From Curtobacterium sp. 'Ferrero' (GTDB taxonomy: Bacteria > Actinomycetota > Actinomycetes > Actinomycetales > Microbacteriaceae), in contig NZ_NXIA01000002.1 of assembly GCF_002412165.1 (NCBI RefSeq), positions 353,750 through 417,749 of the forward strand: DNA of 64,000 nt, given 5' to 3'. Shown piece by piece: positions 54,996 through 64,000 of the stretch. The stretch's first letter is position 1. Every line of letters starts with the position of its first letter. The notes under the pieces are model-generated. The model was not told the origin of the DNA and did no database searches. It was given only the letters and a program-made list of their open reading frames with translations. The translations under genes were made by a program, and so were the position numbers.

Positions 54996-55492
54996 GCCAC
55001 GTCCTCTCCCTGCTCGTCGAGGACAAGCCGGGTCTGCTGACGCGCGTCGCCGGTCTGTTCGCCCGCCGCGGCTTCAACATCGAGTCGCTCGCCGTCGGCA
55101 ACACCGAGGTCGAGGGCCTGTCCCGCATCACCGTCGTGGTGGACGTCGAGGACCTGCCGCTCGAACAGGTGACCAAGCAGCTCAACAAGCTCGTCAACGT
55201 CATCAAGATCGTCGAGCTCGACTTCTCGCAGTCGGTCCAGCGCGAGCACATGCTCGTCAAGGTCCGGGTCGACAACCAGACCCGGTCGGCCGTGCTCGAG
55301 GCCGTCACGCTCTTCCGTGCGCAGGTCGTCGACGTGGCGACCGACTCGCTCGTGGTCGAGGTGACCGGCGACCCGGGCAAGATCCAGGCGATCCTCCGCG
55401 TGCTCGAGCCCTACGGCATCAAGGAGCTGGCCCGCGCCGGCCTCCTCGGCATGGGCCGCGGGCCGAAGAGCATCACCGACCGCGTGCGCTGA
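54992..55492 (+). CDS. ilvN: Acetolactate synthase, regulatory subunit
   Basis: ACT-domain regulatory subunit that confers valine feedback on IlvB. The 166-residue protein begins [20 protein letters not shown], with ACT motif [20 protein letters not shown], and carries the C-terminal domain [20 protein letters not shown] with the ending [13 protein letters not shown]. It overlaps ilvB by 4 nt. A 96-nt spacer with a hairpin separates it from ilvC. Confidence 0.97.
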   Translation: MSHVLSLLVEDKPGLLTRVAGLFARRGFNIESLAVGNTEVEGLSRITVVVDVEDLPLEQVTKQLNKLVNVIKIVELDFSQSVQREHMLVKVRVDNQTRSAVLEAVTLFRAQVVDVATDSLVVEVTGDPGKIQAILRVLEPYGIKELARAGLLGMGRGPKSITDRVR

Positions 55493-56614
<1,122 letters not shown>

Positions 56615-56637
56615 TCTTCGCAACACCACTCGATGAC

Positions 56638-56668
56638 GAGGCGGCGGTGCACCCTGCACCGCCGCCTC
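56638..56668 (+). terminator. ilvC terminator
   Basis: A 14-bp perfect stem (56638-56651 with 56655-56668) and a CCC loop lie 24 nt after the ilvC stop. Confidence 0.85.
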
Positions 56669-56812
56669 TCGATGTGACCCGAACGTTATGCAGCAGCTCC
56701 TCACCAGCCCCCGTCCCGCGGATCGGCGCGCCCGCGCGGCCGTCGTGCCAGTTCCGCGACAGCCGTCGACGTCGGCGGCCGTCCGTGGTCAGAACCGGAC
56801 CGACCGGCATGG

Positions 56813-56818
56813 GATGAT
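56813..56818 (+). promoter_or_regulatory. -10-like box GATGAT before mtlD
   Basis: GATGAT ends 6 nt before the mtlD ATG. It departs from TANNNT at the first base, so support is weaker than for the other leaderless promoters. Confidence 0.35.
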
Positions 56819-56824
56819 CGTCCG

Positions 56825-58015
56825 ATGGCGGTGACGAGACGAGCGGTCCACATCGGCGCCGGCAAGATCGGGCGCGGCTTCGTGGGCCAGTTCCTCGTGG
56901 CGAGCGGCTACGAGCTCACCTTCGTCGACGTCGACGAGCGCGTCGTTTCGGCCCTCAACGAAGCCGGACGCTTCGTCGTGCACGAGGTCGGCGAGATGCC
57001 GGTCGAGCACCTCGTCTACGGATTCCGCGCCCTGAACAGCAAGACCGACCGTGAGCGGGTCGTCCAGGCGATCGCCGAGGCCGACGTCGTCACGACCGCG
57101 GTCGGCGCACGCACGCTGCCCCTCGTCGCCCCGGTGATCGCGGAGGGCCTCGCCGCACGGGGCAGCGACCGCGGCGACGTCACGATCGTCGCCTGCGAGA
57201 ACGCCTTCAACGCCACGGACTCGCTGCACGCCAGCATCCGGCGGGCGCCCGTGCTCGAGGACCGCGACGTCGCGGCGGTCTTCGCGAACTGCGCGATCGA
57301 CCGCATCGTCCCCGACCAGTCCGGCGTCCTCGGGCAGTCCGGCGGCCTCGACGTCGTGCTCGAGCCGTTCTACGAGTGGGTCATCGAACGGACGCCCTTC
57401 GCCGCCTCCGACAGCGAACCGCCCGTCATCGACGGCGTGACCTGGGTCGACGACCTCCAACCGTTCGTCGAGCGCAAGCTCTACACGGTCAACACGGCGC
57501 ACGCGACCGCCGCGTACCACGGGTCGGTCCGGGGGATCCGGCTCATCCGCGAGGCGCTCGAGGACCGCGAGGTCCGCGCCGAGGTCGACGGCGTCCTCGC
57601 CGAGACCACCGCACTCCTCGTCGACAAACACGGCTTCGACCCGGGGGAGCACGCCCGCTACGTCGCGGCGAACCTCTCCCGGATCGCCAACCCGCACCTG
57701 CCGGACACGACCATCCGGGTCGGGCGCAACCCGCTCCGCAAGCTCGGACGGCGCGAGCGCTTCATCGGCCCGGCGTCACAGCTCGCCGAACGCGGCCTCC
57801 CCGTCGACCACCTGCTCGGGGCGGTCCGGGCGGCACTGGCCTTCGATGACCAGGACGACCCCGAGTCGATCGAGCTGCACGCGCTGCTGCGCTCCGGGGC
57901 CACCGCGCACGCGCTGACCGAGATCCTCACCGGCCTCATGGAGAGCCACCCGCTGTTCCCGGCGGTGCGCGACGTCGTGTCCGCCGTGCTCGCGACCGAG
58001 TCCGCCGACGTCTGA
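56825..58015 (+). CDS. mtlD: Mannitol-1-phosphate 5-dehydrogenase
   Basis: Polyol-specific long-chain dehydrogenase converting mannitol 1-phosphate to fructose 6-phosphate with NAD. The 396-residue protein has VHIGAGKIGRGFVGQFLV at the N terminus, ENAFNATDSLHASIRR, and the catalytic lysine/histidine motif VERKLYTVNTAHATAAYHG. The C-terminal helical domain ends ALTEILTGLMESHPLFP. No mannitol PTS gene lies nearby, so it is an orphan copy; it could supply mannitol as a compatible solute rather than degrade it, which is inference. Confidence 0.95.
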   Translation: MAVTRRAVHIGAGKIGRGFVGQFLVASGYELTFVDVDERVVSALNEAGRFVVHEVGEMPVEHLVYGFRALNSKTDRERVVQAIAEADVVTTAVGARTLPLVAPVIAEGLAARGSDRGDVTIVACENAFNATDSLHASIRRAPVLEDRDVAAVFANCAIDRIVPDQSGVLGQSGGLDVVLEPFYEWVIERTPFAASDSEPPVIDGVTWVDDLQPFVERKLYTVNTAHATAAYHGSVRGIRLIREALEDREVRAEVDGVLAETTALLVDKHGFDPGEHARYVAANLSRIANPHLPDTTIRVGRNPLRKLGRRERFIGPASQLAERGLPVDHLLGAVRAALAFDDQDDPESIELHALLRSGATAHALTEILTGLMESHPLFPAVRDVVSAVLATESADV

Positions 58016-58058
58016 CCACGCTCGTCCACAGGTGGCGGCGAGGTGCCTCGACGCCTCG

Positions 58059-58064
58059 TAGAAT
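58059..58064 (+). promoter_or_regulatory. -10 box TAGAAT of the 141-residue membrane-protein gene (leaderless type)
   Basis: TAGAAT ends 7 nt before the ATG at 58072. Confidence 0.6.
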
Positions 58065-58071
58065 CGGGGGC

Positions 58072-58497
58072 ATGACCACGGCAGCATCACCACCGGACGG
58101 CTCCGTCGACCACGAGGACGACGAGGCCCTGCAGTGGGGTGACGCCGACGACGCCACCCACGTCGACGCCGCGCACAACCCGGTCGCGGTCCGCGAGCGT
58201 GCGGCGCGCGACGACGACGCCCCGCTCGGCTCCGGTCCACTCATCGGGTTCGGGGTCCTCGGCGGGCTGTACCTGCTCTACACGGTGGCCTGGCTCATCA
58301 GCGCGAGCGTGCTCGCCGTCGGCGACGTCGCCTCGGAGATCATGCGCGCGCTCGCGATCACGGCACCCGCGCTGTGGTTCGTCGCGACGCTGTGGCTCGG
58401 GCAGCGCAGCCGGAACCGCACCAAGTTCGTCTGGCTGCTCGTGGGCGCCGTCGTGCTCGTCCCGTGGCCCTTCATCCTGACCAGGAGCTTCGGGTGA
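58072..58497 (+). CDS. Small two- to three-helix membrane protein, 141 residues
   Basis: Unassigned membrane protein. A disordered acidic N-terminal segment of ~55 residues (HEDDEALQWGDADDATHVDA) precedes three helices: PLIGFGVLGGLYLLYTVAWL, SEIMRALAITAPALWFVATL and VWLLVGAVVLVPWPFILT, separated by short polar turns and ending RSFG. The stop overlaps the next start (GTGA), so the two membrane proteins are coupled and likely act together. No catalytic motif is present. Confidence 0.82.
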   Translation: MTTAASPPDGSVDHEDDEALQWGDADDATHVDAAHNPVAVRERAARDDDAPLGSGPLIGFGVLGGLYLLYTVAWLISASVLAVGDVASEIMRALAITAPALWFVATLWLGQRSRNRTKFVWLLVGAVVLVPWPFILTRSFG

Positions 58498-58871
58498 GCG
58501 CCGACACGATGCCGGTGCCCCGTGTCCTCTCGGTCGGTCGGATCGTCGTCTGGGTGGTCGCCGCGCTGCTGCTCGCCTACGTGACCTGGCAAGCCGTCGG
58601 CAACTTCGTCGGCGTCTCCCGCACCCTGCAGGAGAACAACGCCTTCCTCGCCAAGAACGGCGCCGACGCGCTGCAGACGTCGGTCCCGTGGCCGGCGCTC
58701 GTGCTCGACGTGCTCATTGCACCGATCGGGTTCGTCGTCGCGCTCGTGGTGTCCCGCCGGATGCCGCTCGGTCGGACCGTGGTGGTCTTCGCCACCGCGC
58801 TCTGCGCGGTGAGCGCACTCTGGTTCACCCTGCTGCAGTACGTCACCGCGACGTTGAGCGTGGGGTCCTGA
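58494..58871 (+). CDS. Small membrane protein, 125 residues
   Basis: Unassigned partner of the preceding gene. Helices are visible at VGRIVVWVVAALLLAYVTWQ, PWPALVLDVLIAPIGFVVAL and TVVVFATALCAVSALWFTLL. A polar loop with SRTLQENNAFLAKNGADALQ between the first two is probably extracytoplasmic. The GTG overlaps the upstream stop by 4 nt. A 40-bp palindrome follows 19 nt after the stop. Confidence 0.8.
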   Translation: MSADTMPVPRVLSVGRIVVWVVAALLLAYVTWQAVGNFVGVSRTLQENNAFLAKNGADALQTSVPWPALVLDVLIAPIGFVVALVVSRRMPLGRTVVVFATALCAVSALWFTLLQYVTATLSVGS

Positions 58872-58890
58872 CGGACCCGACCAGCGGTCG

Positions 58891-58930
58891 GACGGGAGGC
58901 ACGGTGCGGGCCCGCACCGTGCCTCCCGTC
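58891..58930. terminator. 40-bp perfect palindrome terminator
   Basis: GACGGGAGGCACGGTGCGGG is followed directly by its exact complement, so the stem has 20 bp and no spacer. It is the longest perfect member of the window's GGGAGGC hairpin family. Confidence 0.88.
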
Positions 58931-58963
58931 GGTCGCGCGGTCGTAACGTCCCCCGCGCCTCGC

Positions 58964-58969
58964 TAGCAT
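58964..58969 (+). promoter_or_regulatory. -10 box TAGCAT upstream of serA
   Basis: TAGCAT lies 39 nt before the serA GTG, leaving a short leader with GAGGAAA as ribosome-binding site. Confidence 0.5.
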
Positions 58970-59008
58970 GGTGGGATACCGCCCGTCTCGTGTGAGGAAA
59001 CAGCAGTC

Positions 59009-60598
59009 GTGCCGAAGCCGGTCGTCCTGATCGCCGAAGAACTCTCGCCCGCCACCGTCGACGCCCTCGGGCCCGACTTCGAGATCCGGAACGTGGACGG
59101 TACCGACCGCCCGGCGCTCCTGTCCGCGCTCGCCGACGCGAACGCGATCCTGGTGCGCTCCGCCACCAAGGTCGACGCCGAGGCGATCGCCGCGGCCCCC
59201 AACCTGCAGGTCGTCGCCCGCGCCGGCGTCGGCCTCGACAACGTCGACATCAAGGCGGCGACCGCTGCCGGGGTGATGGTCGTCAACGCCCCGACGTCGA
59301 ACATCATCTCCGCGGCCGAGCTGACGGTCGGCCACATCCTCTCCCTCGCGCGGCACATCCCCGCGGCCCACGCGTCGCTGGCGGGCGGGGCATGGAAGCG
59401 CTCGGCCTACACCGGCGTCGAGCTCTACGAGAAGACCGTCGGCATCATCGGCCTCGGTCGCATCGGTGCGCTCATCACGCAGCGTCTGCAGGCGTTCGGC
59501 GTCTCCGTGATCGCGTACGACCCGTACATCACGACCGCCAGGGCGCAGCAGCTCGGCGTCGAGCTCGTCTCGCTCGAGGACCTGCTCCGCCGCGCGGACT
59601 TCACGACGATCCACATGCCGAAGACCCCGGAGACGGTCGGCATGATCTCCGACGAGCAGTTCGCGCTCATGAAGCCGACCGCGTTCGTGGTCAACGTCGC
59701 CCGCGGTGGCCTCATCGACGAGGACGCGCTCCGCCGCGCCCTCACCTCGGGGACGATCGCCGGTGCCGGGCTGGACGTCTTCGTGTCCGAGCCGCCGCAG
59801 GACGACGCACTGACCTCGCTCCCGAACGTCGTCGTGACGCCGCACCTCGGGGCCTCGACGGACGAAGCCCAGGAGAAGGCGGGCGTCTCCGTCGCCAAGT
59901 CGGTGCGGCTCGCGCTCGGCGGCGAGCTCGTGCCGGACGCCGTGAACGTGGCCGGTGGGGTCATCGACCCGTACGTGCGCCCGGGCATCCCGCTCGTCGA
60001 GAAGCTCGGCCAGGTGTTCACCGCGCTCGCGACCTCGCCGGTCACGAGCGTCGACGTCGAGGTCCACGGCGAGCTCGCCGGGTACGACGTCAGCGTGCTG
60101 AAGCTCGCCGCGCTCAAGGGCGTGTTCACCGACGTGGTCAGCGACCAGGTGTCCTACGTCAACGCGCCGCTCATCGCGGAGCAGCGCGGCGTCACCGTGC
60201 GGCTCATCACCGACGCCGACAGCCCCGAGTACCGCAACGTGCTCACGATCCGCGGTGCCCAGTCCGACGGCCCGGCGATCAGCGTCTCCGGGACGCTCAC
60301 CGGCCCGAAGCAGGTCGAGAAGCTCGTCGAGATCAACGGCCACGACGTCGAGGTCCCGCTCGACCGGCACCACGTCGTCATGGAGTACGTCGACCGTCCG
60401 GGCATCGTCGCGGTCTACGGCAAGGAGTTCGGCGACGCCGGCATCAACATCGCCGCGATGCAGATCTCGCGCGAGGCCGCGGGCGGTCAGGCGCTCAGCG
60501 TCCTGACGGTCGACTCGCCGGTGCCCGCGGAGATCCTCGAGCACGTGCGCTCGACCATCGACGCGACCTCGCTCCGCGAGATCGACATCACGCTGTAG
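59009..60598 (+). CDS. serA: D-3-phosphoglycerate dehydrogenase
   Basis: First enzyme of the phosphorylated serine pathway, oxidising 3-phosphoglycerate with NAD. The 529-residue long form has a substrate domain (VARAGVGLDNVDIKAATAAG) and the NAD motif VGIIGLGRIGALITQRLQAF. The catalytic Arg region is VVNVARGGLIDEDALRRALT, and the Glu/His pair is in VTPHLGASTDEAQEKAG. An ASB domain and a C-terminal ACT domain (GQALSVLTVDSPVPAEILEH) give serine feedback. The GTG has GAGGAAA upstream. leuB follows after 12 nt. Confidence 0.96.
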   Translation: MPKPVVLIAEELSPATVDALGPDFEIRNVDGTDRPALLSALADANAILVRSATKVDAEAIAAAPNLQVVARAGVGLDNVDIKAATAAGVMVVNAPTSNIISAAELTVGHILSLARHIPAAHASLAGGAWKRSAYTGVELYEKTVGIIGLGRIGALITQRLQAFGVSVIAYDPYITTARAQQLGVELVSLEDLLRRADFTTIHMPKTPETVGMISDEQFALMKPTAFVVNVARGGLIDEDALRRALTSGTIAGAGLDVFVSEPPQDDALTSLPNVVVTPHLGASTDEAQEKAGVSVAKSVRLALGGELVPDAVNVAGGVIDPYVRPGIPLVEKLGQVFTALATSPVTSVDVEVHGELAGYDVSVLKLAALKGVFTDVVSDQVSYVNAPLIAEQRGVTVRLITDADSPEYRNVLTIRGAQSDGPAISVSGTLTGPKQVEKLVEINGHDVEVPLDRHHVVMEYVDRPGIVAVYGKEFGDAGINIAAMQISREAAGGQALSVLTVDSPVPAEILEHVRSTIDATSLREIDITL

Positions 60599-60610
60599 GG
60601 GAGCGGGCAG

Positions 60611-61678
60611 ATGACGCAGACCGTGAAGCTCGCCGTCGTCCGCGGCGACGGCATCGGACCCGAGGTCGTCGACGAGGCGCTCAAGGTGCTGCACGCCGTC
60701 CTGTCGGACGACCTCGTCGTCGAGGAGACCCCGTTCTCCCTCGGTGCCGACCGGTTCCTCGCCACCGGCGACATCCTGACCGACGAGGACCTCGCGGCGA
60801 TCGCGACGCACGACGCGATCCTGCTCGGCGCCGTCGGGGGAGACCCGCGCGACCCGCGGCTCGCCGGCGGGATCATCGAGCGCGGGCTGCTGCTGAAGCT
60901 CCGCTTCGCGTTCGACCACTACGTCAACCTCCGCCCGACGAAGGTGTACGACGCCGTGTCCACGCCCCTCGCCGCCCCGGGCGCGGTCGACTTCGTGGTC
61001 GTCCGCGAGGGCACCGAGGGACCCTACGTCGGCAACGGCGGTGCCATCCGCGTGGGCACCCCGCACGAGATCGCGACCGAGGTCTCGCTCAACACCGCCC
61101 ACGGTGTCGAGCGGGTGGTCCGGTACGCCTTCGACCTCGCGGAGCGCCGTCCCCGGAAGCACCTGACGCTCGTGCACAAGAGCAACGTGCTCGTCAACGC
61201 CGGTGCGCTCTGGCAGCGCACCGTCGCGGCCGTCGGCGCCGAGCACCCGGACGTCACGGTGGACTACCAGCACGTCGACGCCGTCACCATCCACATGGTG
61301 CAGGACCCTGGTAAGTTCGACGTCATCGTCACCGACAACCTCTTCGGAGACATCATCACCGACCTGGCCGGCGCGATCAGCGGCGGCATCGGTCTGGCGG
61401 CCTCGGGCAACATCAACCCGGACGGCACCTTCCCCAGCATGTTCGAGCCGGTCCACGGCTCCGCGCCGGACATCGCGGGTCAGCAGAAGGCCGATCCCAC
61501 GGCCGCCATCCTCTCCGTCGCCCTGCTGCTCGACCACCTCGGTCGGAGCGATCTCGCGTCGGCGGTCACCCGGGCGGTCGAGAAGGACCTCGCCGACCGG
61601 GGCACCACGCAGCGTCGCACGGCCGAGATCGGCGACGCGATCGCCGCCGCGGTCACGGCACGCACCACCACCGCCTGA
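60611..61678 (+). CDS. leuB: 3-isopropylmalate dehydrogenase
   Basis: NAD- and metal-dependent oxidative decarboxylase of leucine synthesis. The 355-residue protein has [19 protein letters not shown] at the start, the substrate-site [36 protein letters not shown], and the metal aspartates in [19 protein letters not shown]. The C-terminal [20 protein letters not shown] motif is standard. It is co-directional with serA (12 nt) and ilvE (15 nt), indicating one operon. Confidence 0.97.
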   Translation: MTQTVKLAVVRGDGIGPEVVDEALKVLHAVLSDDLVVEETPFSLGADRFLATGDILTDEDLAAIATHDAILLGAVGGDPRDPRLAGGIIERGLLLKLRFAFDHYVNLRPTKVYDAVSTPLAAPGAVDFVVVREGTEGPYVGNGGAIRVGTPHEIATEVSLNTAHGVERVVRYAFDLAERRPRKHLTLVHKSNVLVNAGALWQRTVAAVGAEHPDVTVDYQHVDAVTIHMVQDPGKFDVIVTDNLFGDIITDLAGAISGGIGLAASGNINPDGTFPSMFEPVHGSAPDIAGQQKADPTAAILSVALLLDHLGRSDLASAVTRAVEKDLADRGTTQRRTAEIGDAIAAAVTARTTTA

Positions 61679-61693
61679 CAGGAGTCACCCCCC

Positions 61694-62803
61694 ATGTCGA
61701 CCGACACCGCCTTCGGGCTCGAGTTCTCCACCACCCCGTCCCCCGAGCGTCGTGCAGCGGCCGAGCGTGAGGCGATCCTGGCGGACCCGGGTTTCGGCAA
61801 GCACTTCACCGACCACATGGCCACCGTCGAGTGGACGCTCGACGACGGATGGCACGGCGCCTCGATCCACCCGTACGGCCCGCTGTCCCTCGACCCGAGC
61901 GCGAGCGTCCTGCACTACGCGCAGGAGATCTTCGAGGGGCTCAAGGCCTACCGGCACGCCGACGGCTCGGTGTGGAGCTTCCGCCCGGACGCCAACGCGC
62001 GACGCTTCCAGCGGTCCGCGCGGCGGCTGGCGCTCCCCGAACTCCCCGTCGAGACGTTCGTCGAGTCCATCCGGCAGCTGGTCCGGACCGACGTCGACTG
62101 GGTGCCGTCCGCGCCCGAGACGAGCCTGTACCTCCGGCCGTTCATGATCGCGACGGAGTCCTTCCTCGGCGTCCGCGCGGCACAGGCGGTGGCGTACCAC
62201 TGCATCGCGAGCCCGGCGGGCGCCTACTTCACGTCGGGTCCGAAGCCGGTCTCGATCTGGCTCTCCACGACCTACGCCCGTGCCGGCAAGGGCGGGACCG
62301 GCGCGGCGAAGACCGGGGGCAACTACGCGTCCTCGCTGCTGCCCCAGCAGGAGGCGTACGAGCACGGCTGCCAGCAGGTGATGTTCCTCGACTCCCAGGA
62401 GGGCAAGTACCTCGAGGAGCTCGGCGGCATGAACGTCGTCCTGGTGAAGTCGGACGGCACGCTCGTCACCCCCGACTCGGACTCGATCCTCGAGGGCATC
62501 ACGCGCGACTCGATCCTGCAGCTCGCGGAGGACCGTGGCCTGCGCGTCGAGCGTCGTCGGGTCACCCTCGACGAGTGGCGCGACGGTGTCGCCGACGGCT
62601 CGATCACCGAGGCGTTCGCGTGCGGCACGGCCGCGGTCGTCACCCCGATCGCGGAGCTCCGCGGCGACGGGTTCACGATCGGCTCGCCCACCGAGGGCGC
62701 TGGCGAGCTCACGATGTCGCTCCGCGAGGAACTCACCGACATCCAGTACGGCCGCCGTGCGGACCCGCACGGCTGGATGACCAAGCTGACCGACGCGTCC
62801 TGA
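61694..62803 (+). CDS. ilvE: Branched-chain amino-acid aminotransferase
   Basis: PLP-dependent transaminase completing valine, leucine and isoleucine synthesis. The 369-residue class IV fold has HYAQEIFEGLKAYRHADGSV, LYLRPFMIATESFLGVRAAQ, and the PLP-lysine region in GAAKTGGNYASSLLPQQEAY. The ending EAFACGTAAVVTPIAELRG is also typical. AGGAG precedes the ATG. The position behind leuB completes the BCAA set of this region. Confidence 0.97.
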   Translation: MSTDTAFGLEFSTTPSPERRAAAEREAILADPGFGKHFTDHMATVEWTLDDGWHGASIHPYGPLSLDPSASVLHYAQEIFEGLKAYRHADGSVWSFRPDANARRFQRSARRLALPELPVETFVESIRQLVRTDVDWVPSAPETSLYLRPFMIATESFLGVRAAQAVAYHCIASPAGAYFTSGPKPVSIWLSTTYARAGKGGTGAAKTGGNYASSLLPQQEAYEHGCQQVMFLDSQEGKYLEELGGMNVVLVKSDGTLVTPDSDSILEGITRDSILQLAEDRGLRVERRRVTLDEWRDGVADGSITEAFACGTAAVVTPIAELRGDGFTIGSPTEGAGELTMSLREELTDIQYGRRADPHGWMTKLTDAS

Positions 62804-62821
62804 TCGCGGCACGGGCGTCGG

Positions 62822-62827
62822 TAGGGT
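62822..62827 (+). promoter_or_regulatory. -10 box TAGGGT of the FAH-family gene (leaderless type)
   Basis: TAGGGT ends 6 nt before the GTG at 62834, so the gene has its own promoter although it directly follows ilvE. Confidence 0.6.
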
Positions 62828-62833
62828 CGAACG

Positions 62834-63604
62834 GTGAAGATCGCACGGTTCAGCAGCAAGGGTGAAGACCCCCGCTACGGCATCCTCGACGAGCGCGACC
62901 TCGTCGTGCTCGCGGGGGACCCGATGTACCAGGGGTTCGAGACGACGGGGGAGCGGGTGCCCCTCGCCGAGGCGAAGCTCCTCGCCCCGGTGATCCCGCG
63001 CTCGAAGGTCATCGGTGTCGGGCTCAACTACGCCGAGCACGCGTCCGAGATGGACGAACGCTCCGGGGACGACCCCGTGGTGTTCCTCAAGCCGAACACG
63101 ACCGTGATCGGACCGGACGACCCCATCCGGCTGCCGGCCGGGGTCGGGCGCGTCGACCACGAGGGCGAGCTCGCCATCGTGATCGGGTCGCTCGCGAAGA
63201 ACGTCACCCGCGAGGACTTCGCCAGCGTGATCCTCGGCTACACGATCGCGAACGACGTCACCGCCCGCGATCTGCAGGCGCGCGACGGCCAGTGGACCCG
63301 TGCGAAGGGCTTCGACACGTTCTGTCCGCTCGGTCCGGCGATCGAGACCGAGATCGACCCGTCGGACATCCGCCTCGAGACGCGCGTCGACGGCGAGCTC
63401 CGTCAGGCGGCCTCGACGAGCGAGATGATCCACGACATCCCCTCGCTCGTCGAGTTCGTCTCGTCGATCTGGACGCTCCTGCCCGGCGACGTCATCCTCA
63501 CCGGCACGCCCGCCGGCGTCGGGGAGATCCGCGACGGCGAGGTCGTCGAGGTGACGATCTCCGGCCTGGGCTCCCTGACGAACCCGGTCATCGCGAAGCA
63601 CTGA
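62834..63604 (+). CDS. Fumarylacetoacetate hydrolase-family protein
   Basis: Enzyme of the FAH superfamily (hydrolase, isomerase or decarboxylase of keto acids). The 256-residue protein has a short N-terminal domain and the catalytic fold: KVIGVGLNYAEHASEMDERS, PVVFLKPNTTVIGPDDPIRL, VDHEGELAIVIGSLAKNVTR (metal-binding Glu residues), GYTIANDVTARDLQARDGQW, KGFDTFCPLGPAIETE and VILTGTPAGVGEIRDGEVV. The substrate is unknown. In many Actinobacteria this gene sits between ilvE and gltX; here an rRNA operon follows instead. Confidence 0.93.
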   Translation: MKIARFSSKGEDPRYGILDERDLVVLAGDPMYQGFETTGERVPLAEAKLLAPVIPRSKVIGVGLNYAEHASEMDERSGDDPVVFLKPNTTVIGPDDPIRLPAGVGRVDHEGELAIVIGSLAKNVTREDFASVILGYTIANDVTARDLQARDGQWTRAKGFDTFCPLGPAIETEIDPSDIRLETRVDGELRQAASTSEMIHDIPSLVEFVSSIWTLLPGDVILTGTPAGVGEIRDGEVVEVTISGLGSLTNPVIAKH

Positions 63605-63614
63605 CCCGCTCCGC

Positions 63615-63651
63615 CGAACGGCCCGCACCCGTACCAGGGGCGGGCCGTTCG
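63615..63651 (+). terminator. Terminator of the FAH-family gene
   Basis: A 12-bp perfect stem of CGAACGGCCCGC and its complement lies within 50 nt of the stop. Confidence 0.82.
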
Positions 63652-63723
63652 CCGTTCCCGAGCCGATCCGCCCGGAGCCGCAGCCAGCGGCCGCCACCGC
63701 GACACGCCCGGGATGGACAACGG

Positions 63724-63753
63724 TTGGCGGGGCCCCCGACGCGTGTGTAGAGT
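63724..63753 (+). promoter_or_regulatory. rRNA operon promoter TTGGCG-18-TAGAGT
   Basis: TTGGCG (63724-63729) and TAGAGT (63748-63753) are separated by 18 nt, upstream of the boxA-containing leader. Other rrn promoters may lie outside the window. Confidence 0.6.
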
Positions 63754-64000
63754 AATCACTCGTTGCCGCTGAGGCGGAGAACGGAACGGCCGAGACGGTC
63801 ACCGGGTCACAGACCTGGCGATGCAGTCCGGACGGGGTCCCGCTCGCAGCAACCTCACCCCGATGAAGCGCCACCGCAAGGTGCCGTGTTCGGGGTGGAA
63901 GGAAGTGCCTCTCTGGCGGAACCTCGTGTTCGGGGTCGAGTGGGGAGTGCGTCTGGTCCTTGAGAACTCAACAGCGTGCACATTGTCAATGCCAATTTAT
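63754..64000 (+). other. Leader of a 16S rRNA gene with boxA antitermination site
   Basis: No protein gene is visible from 63652 to the end. TTGAGAACTCAACAGCGTGC at 63960-63979 matches the boxA-type leader element found shortly before 16S rRNA in Actinobacteria. The closing CAATGCCAATTTAT is the usual AT-rich sequence before the mature 16S 5' end. The 16S gene itself begins beyond 64000. Confidence 0.85.

Overview
The window is a continuous stretch of a very GC-rich actinobacterial chromosome. Gene content and order point to the family Microbacteriaceae, probably a Curtobacterium-like organism; this is an inference from recognised gene families and no database was searched. Support comes from two WhiB regulators, the mtrA-mtrB-lpqB-comF-hpf-secA order shared with Mycobacterium, a PdtaS-type kinase next to a WhiB1-type protein, frequent GTG starts, and a 16S leader boxA of the actinobacterial type at the right edge. 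Almost every protein gene looks like core chromosome. There is no insertion sequence, prophage, integrase or CRISPR array.

Layout. 1-9.8 kb: cell-envelope sugar genes (membrane acyltransferase cut by the left edge, manA, a galE-like epimerase), a WhiB2-type regulator, a giant glycosyltransferase 2 fused to a polytopic membrane region, its DUF5719 partner, a metallopeptidase-family protein that has lost HExxH, and DUF3499. 9.9-28 kb: ahcY; an RDD protein and a SpoIIM-type protein; a minus-strand operon (GDPD-type membrane protein, DUF4129, DUF4350, MoxR ATPase, DUF58) coupled by start/stop overlaps; then mtrA, mtrB, lpqB, comF, hpf and secA on the plus strand. 28-36.7 kb: an Rv3235-like protein, PdtaS-like histidine kinase, WhiB1-like regulator, Bcp peroxiredoxin, tRNA-Lys(CTT), a 1210-residue surface protein ending in a LAFTG sorting signal, and a YigZ/IMPACT protein. 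36.7-38.6 kb: a coupled three-gene cassette (XRE-like regulator, ImmA/IrrE-like HELGH protein, polytopic membrane protein), the best candidate for an under-described system. 38.7-51.3 kb: small membrane and hypothetical proteins, an amino-acid permease, a ProV-ProW-ProX osmolyte transporter, MscS channel, ArsB/SLC13-type permease, CorA-like transporter, and otsA-otsB. 51.4-63.6 kb: branched-chain amino-acid and serine biosynthesis (ilvD, ilvB, ilvN, ilvC, serA, leuB, ilvE) with an orphan mtlD and two small membrane proteins between, then a fumarylacetoacetate-hydrolase-family gene. 63.6-64 kb: promoter and leader of an rRNA operon whose 16S gene lies just outside.

How the genes work together. 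Three functional blocks stand out: envelope homeostasis and secretion (MtrAB-LpqB, SecA, SpoIIM/RDD/MoxR-DUF58, GT2-DUF5719, LAFTG protein); osmotic stress (proVWX, mscS, otsAB); and BCAA/serine synthesis. Two non-coding patterns recur. First, at least twelve genes have a TANNNT box ending 6-8 nt before the start codon, as expected for leaderless transcripts. Second, many gene ends carry long GC-rich hairpins built on an ACGGGAGG/CCTCCCGT stem; two of these flank mscS as inverted copies, and one next to secA adjoins a 60-bp tandem repeat. Coordinates of starts were chosen from ribosome-binding sites, start/stop overlaps or leaderless promoters, as noted per gene.
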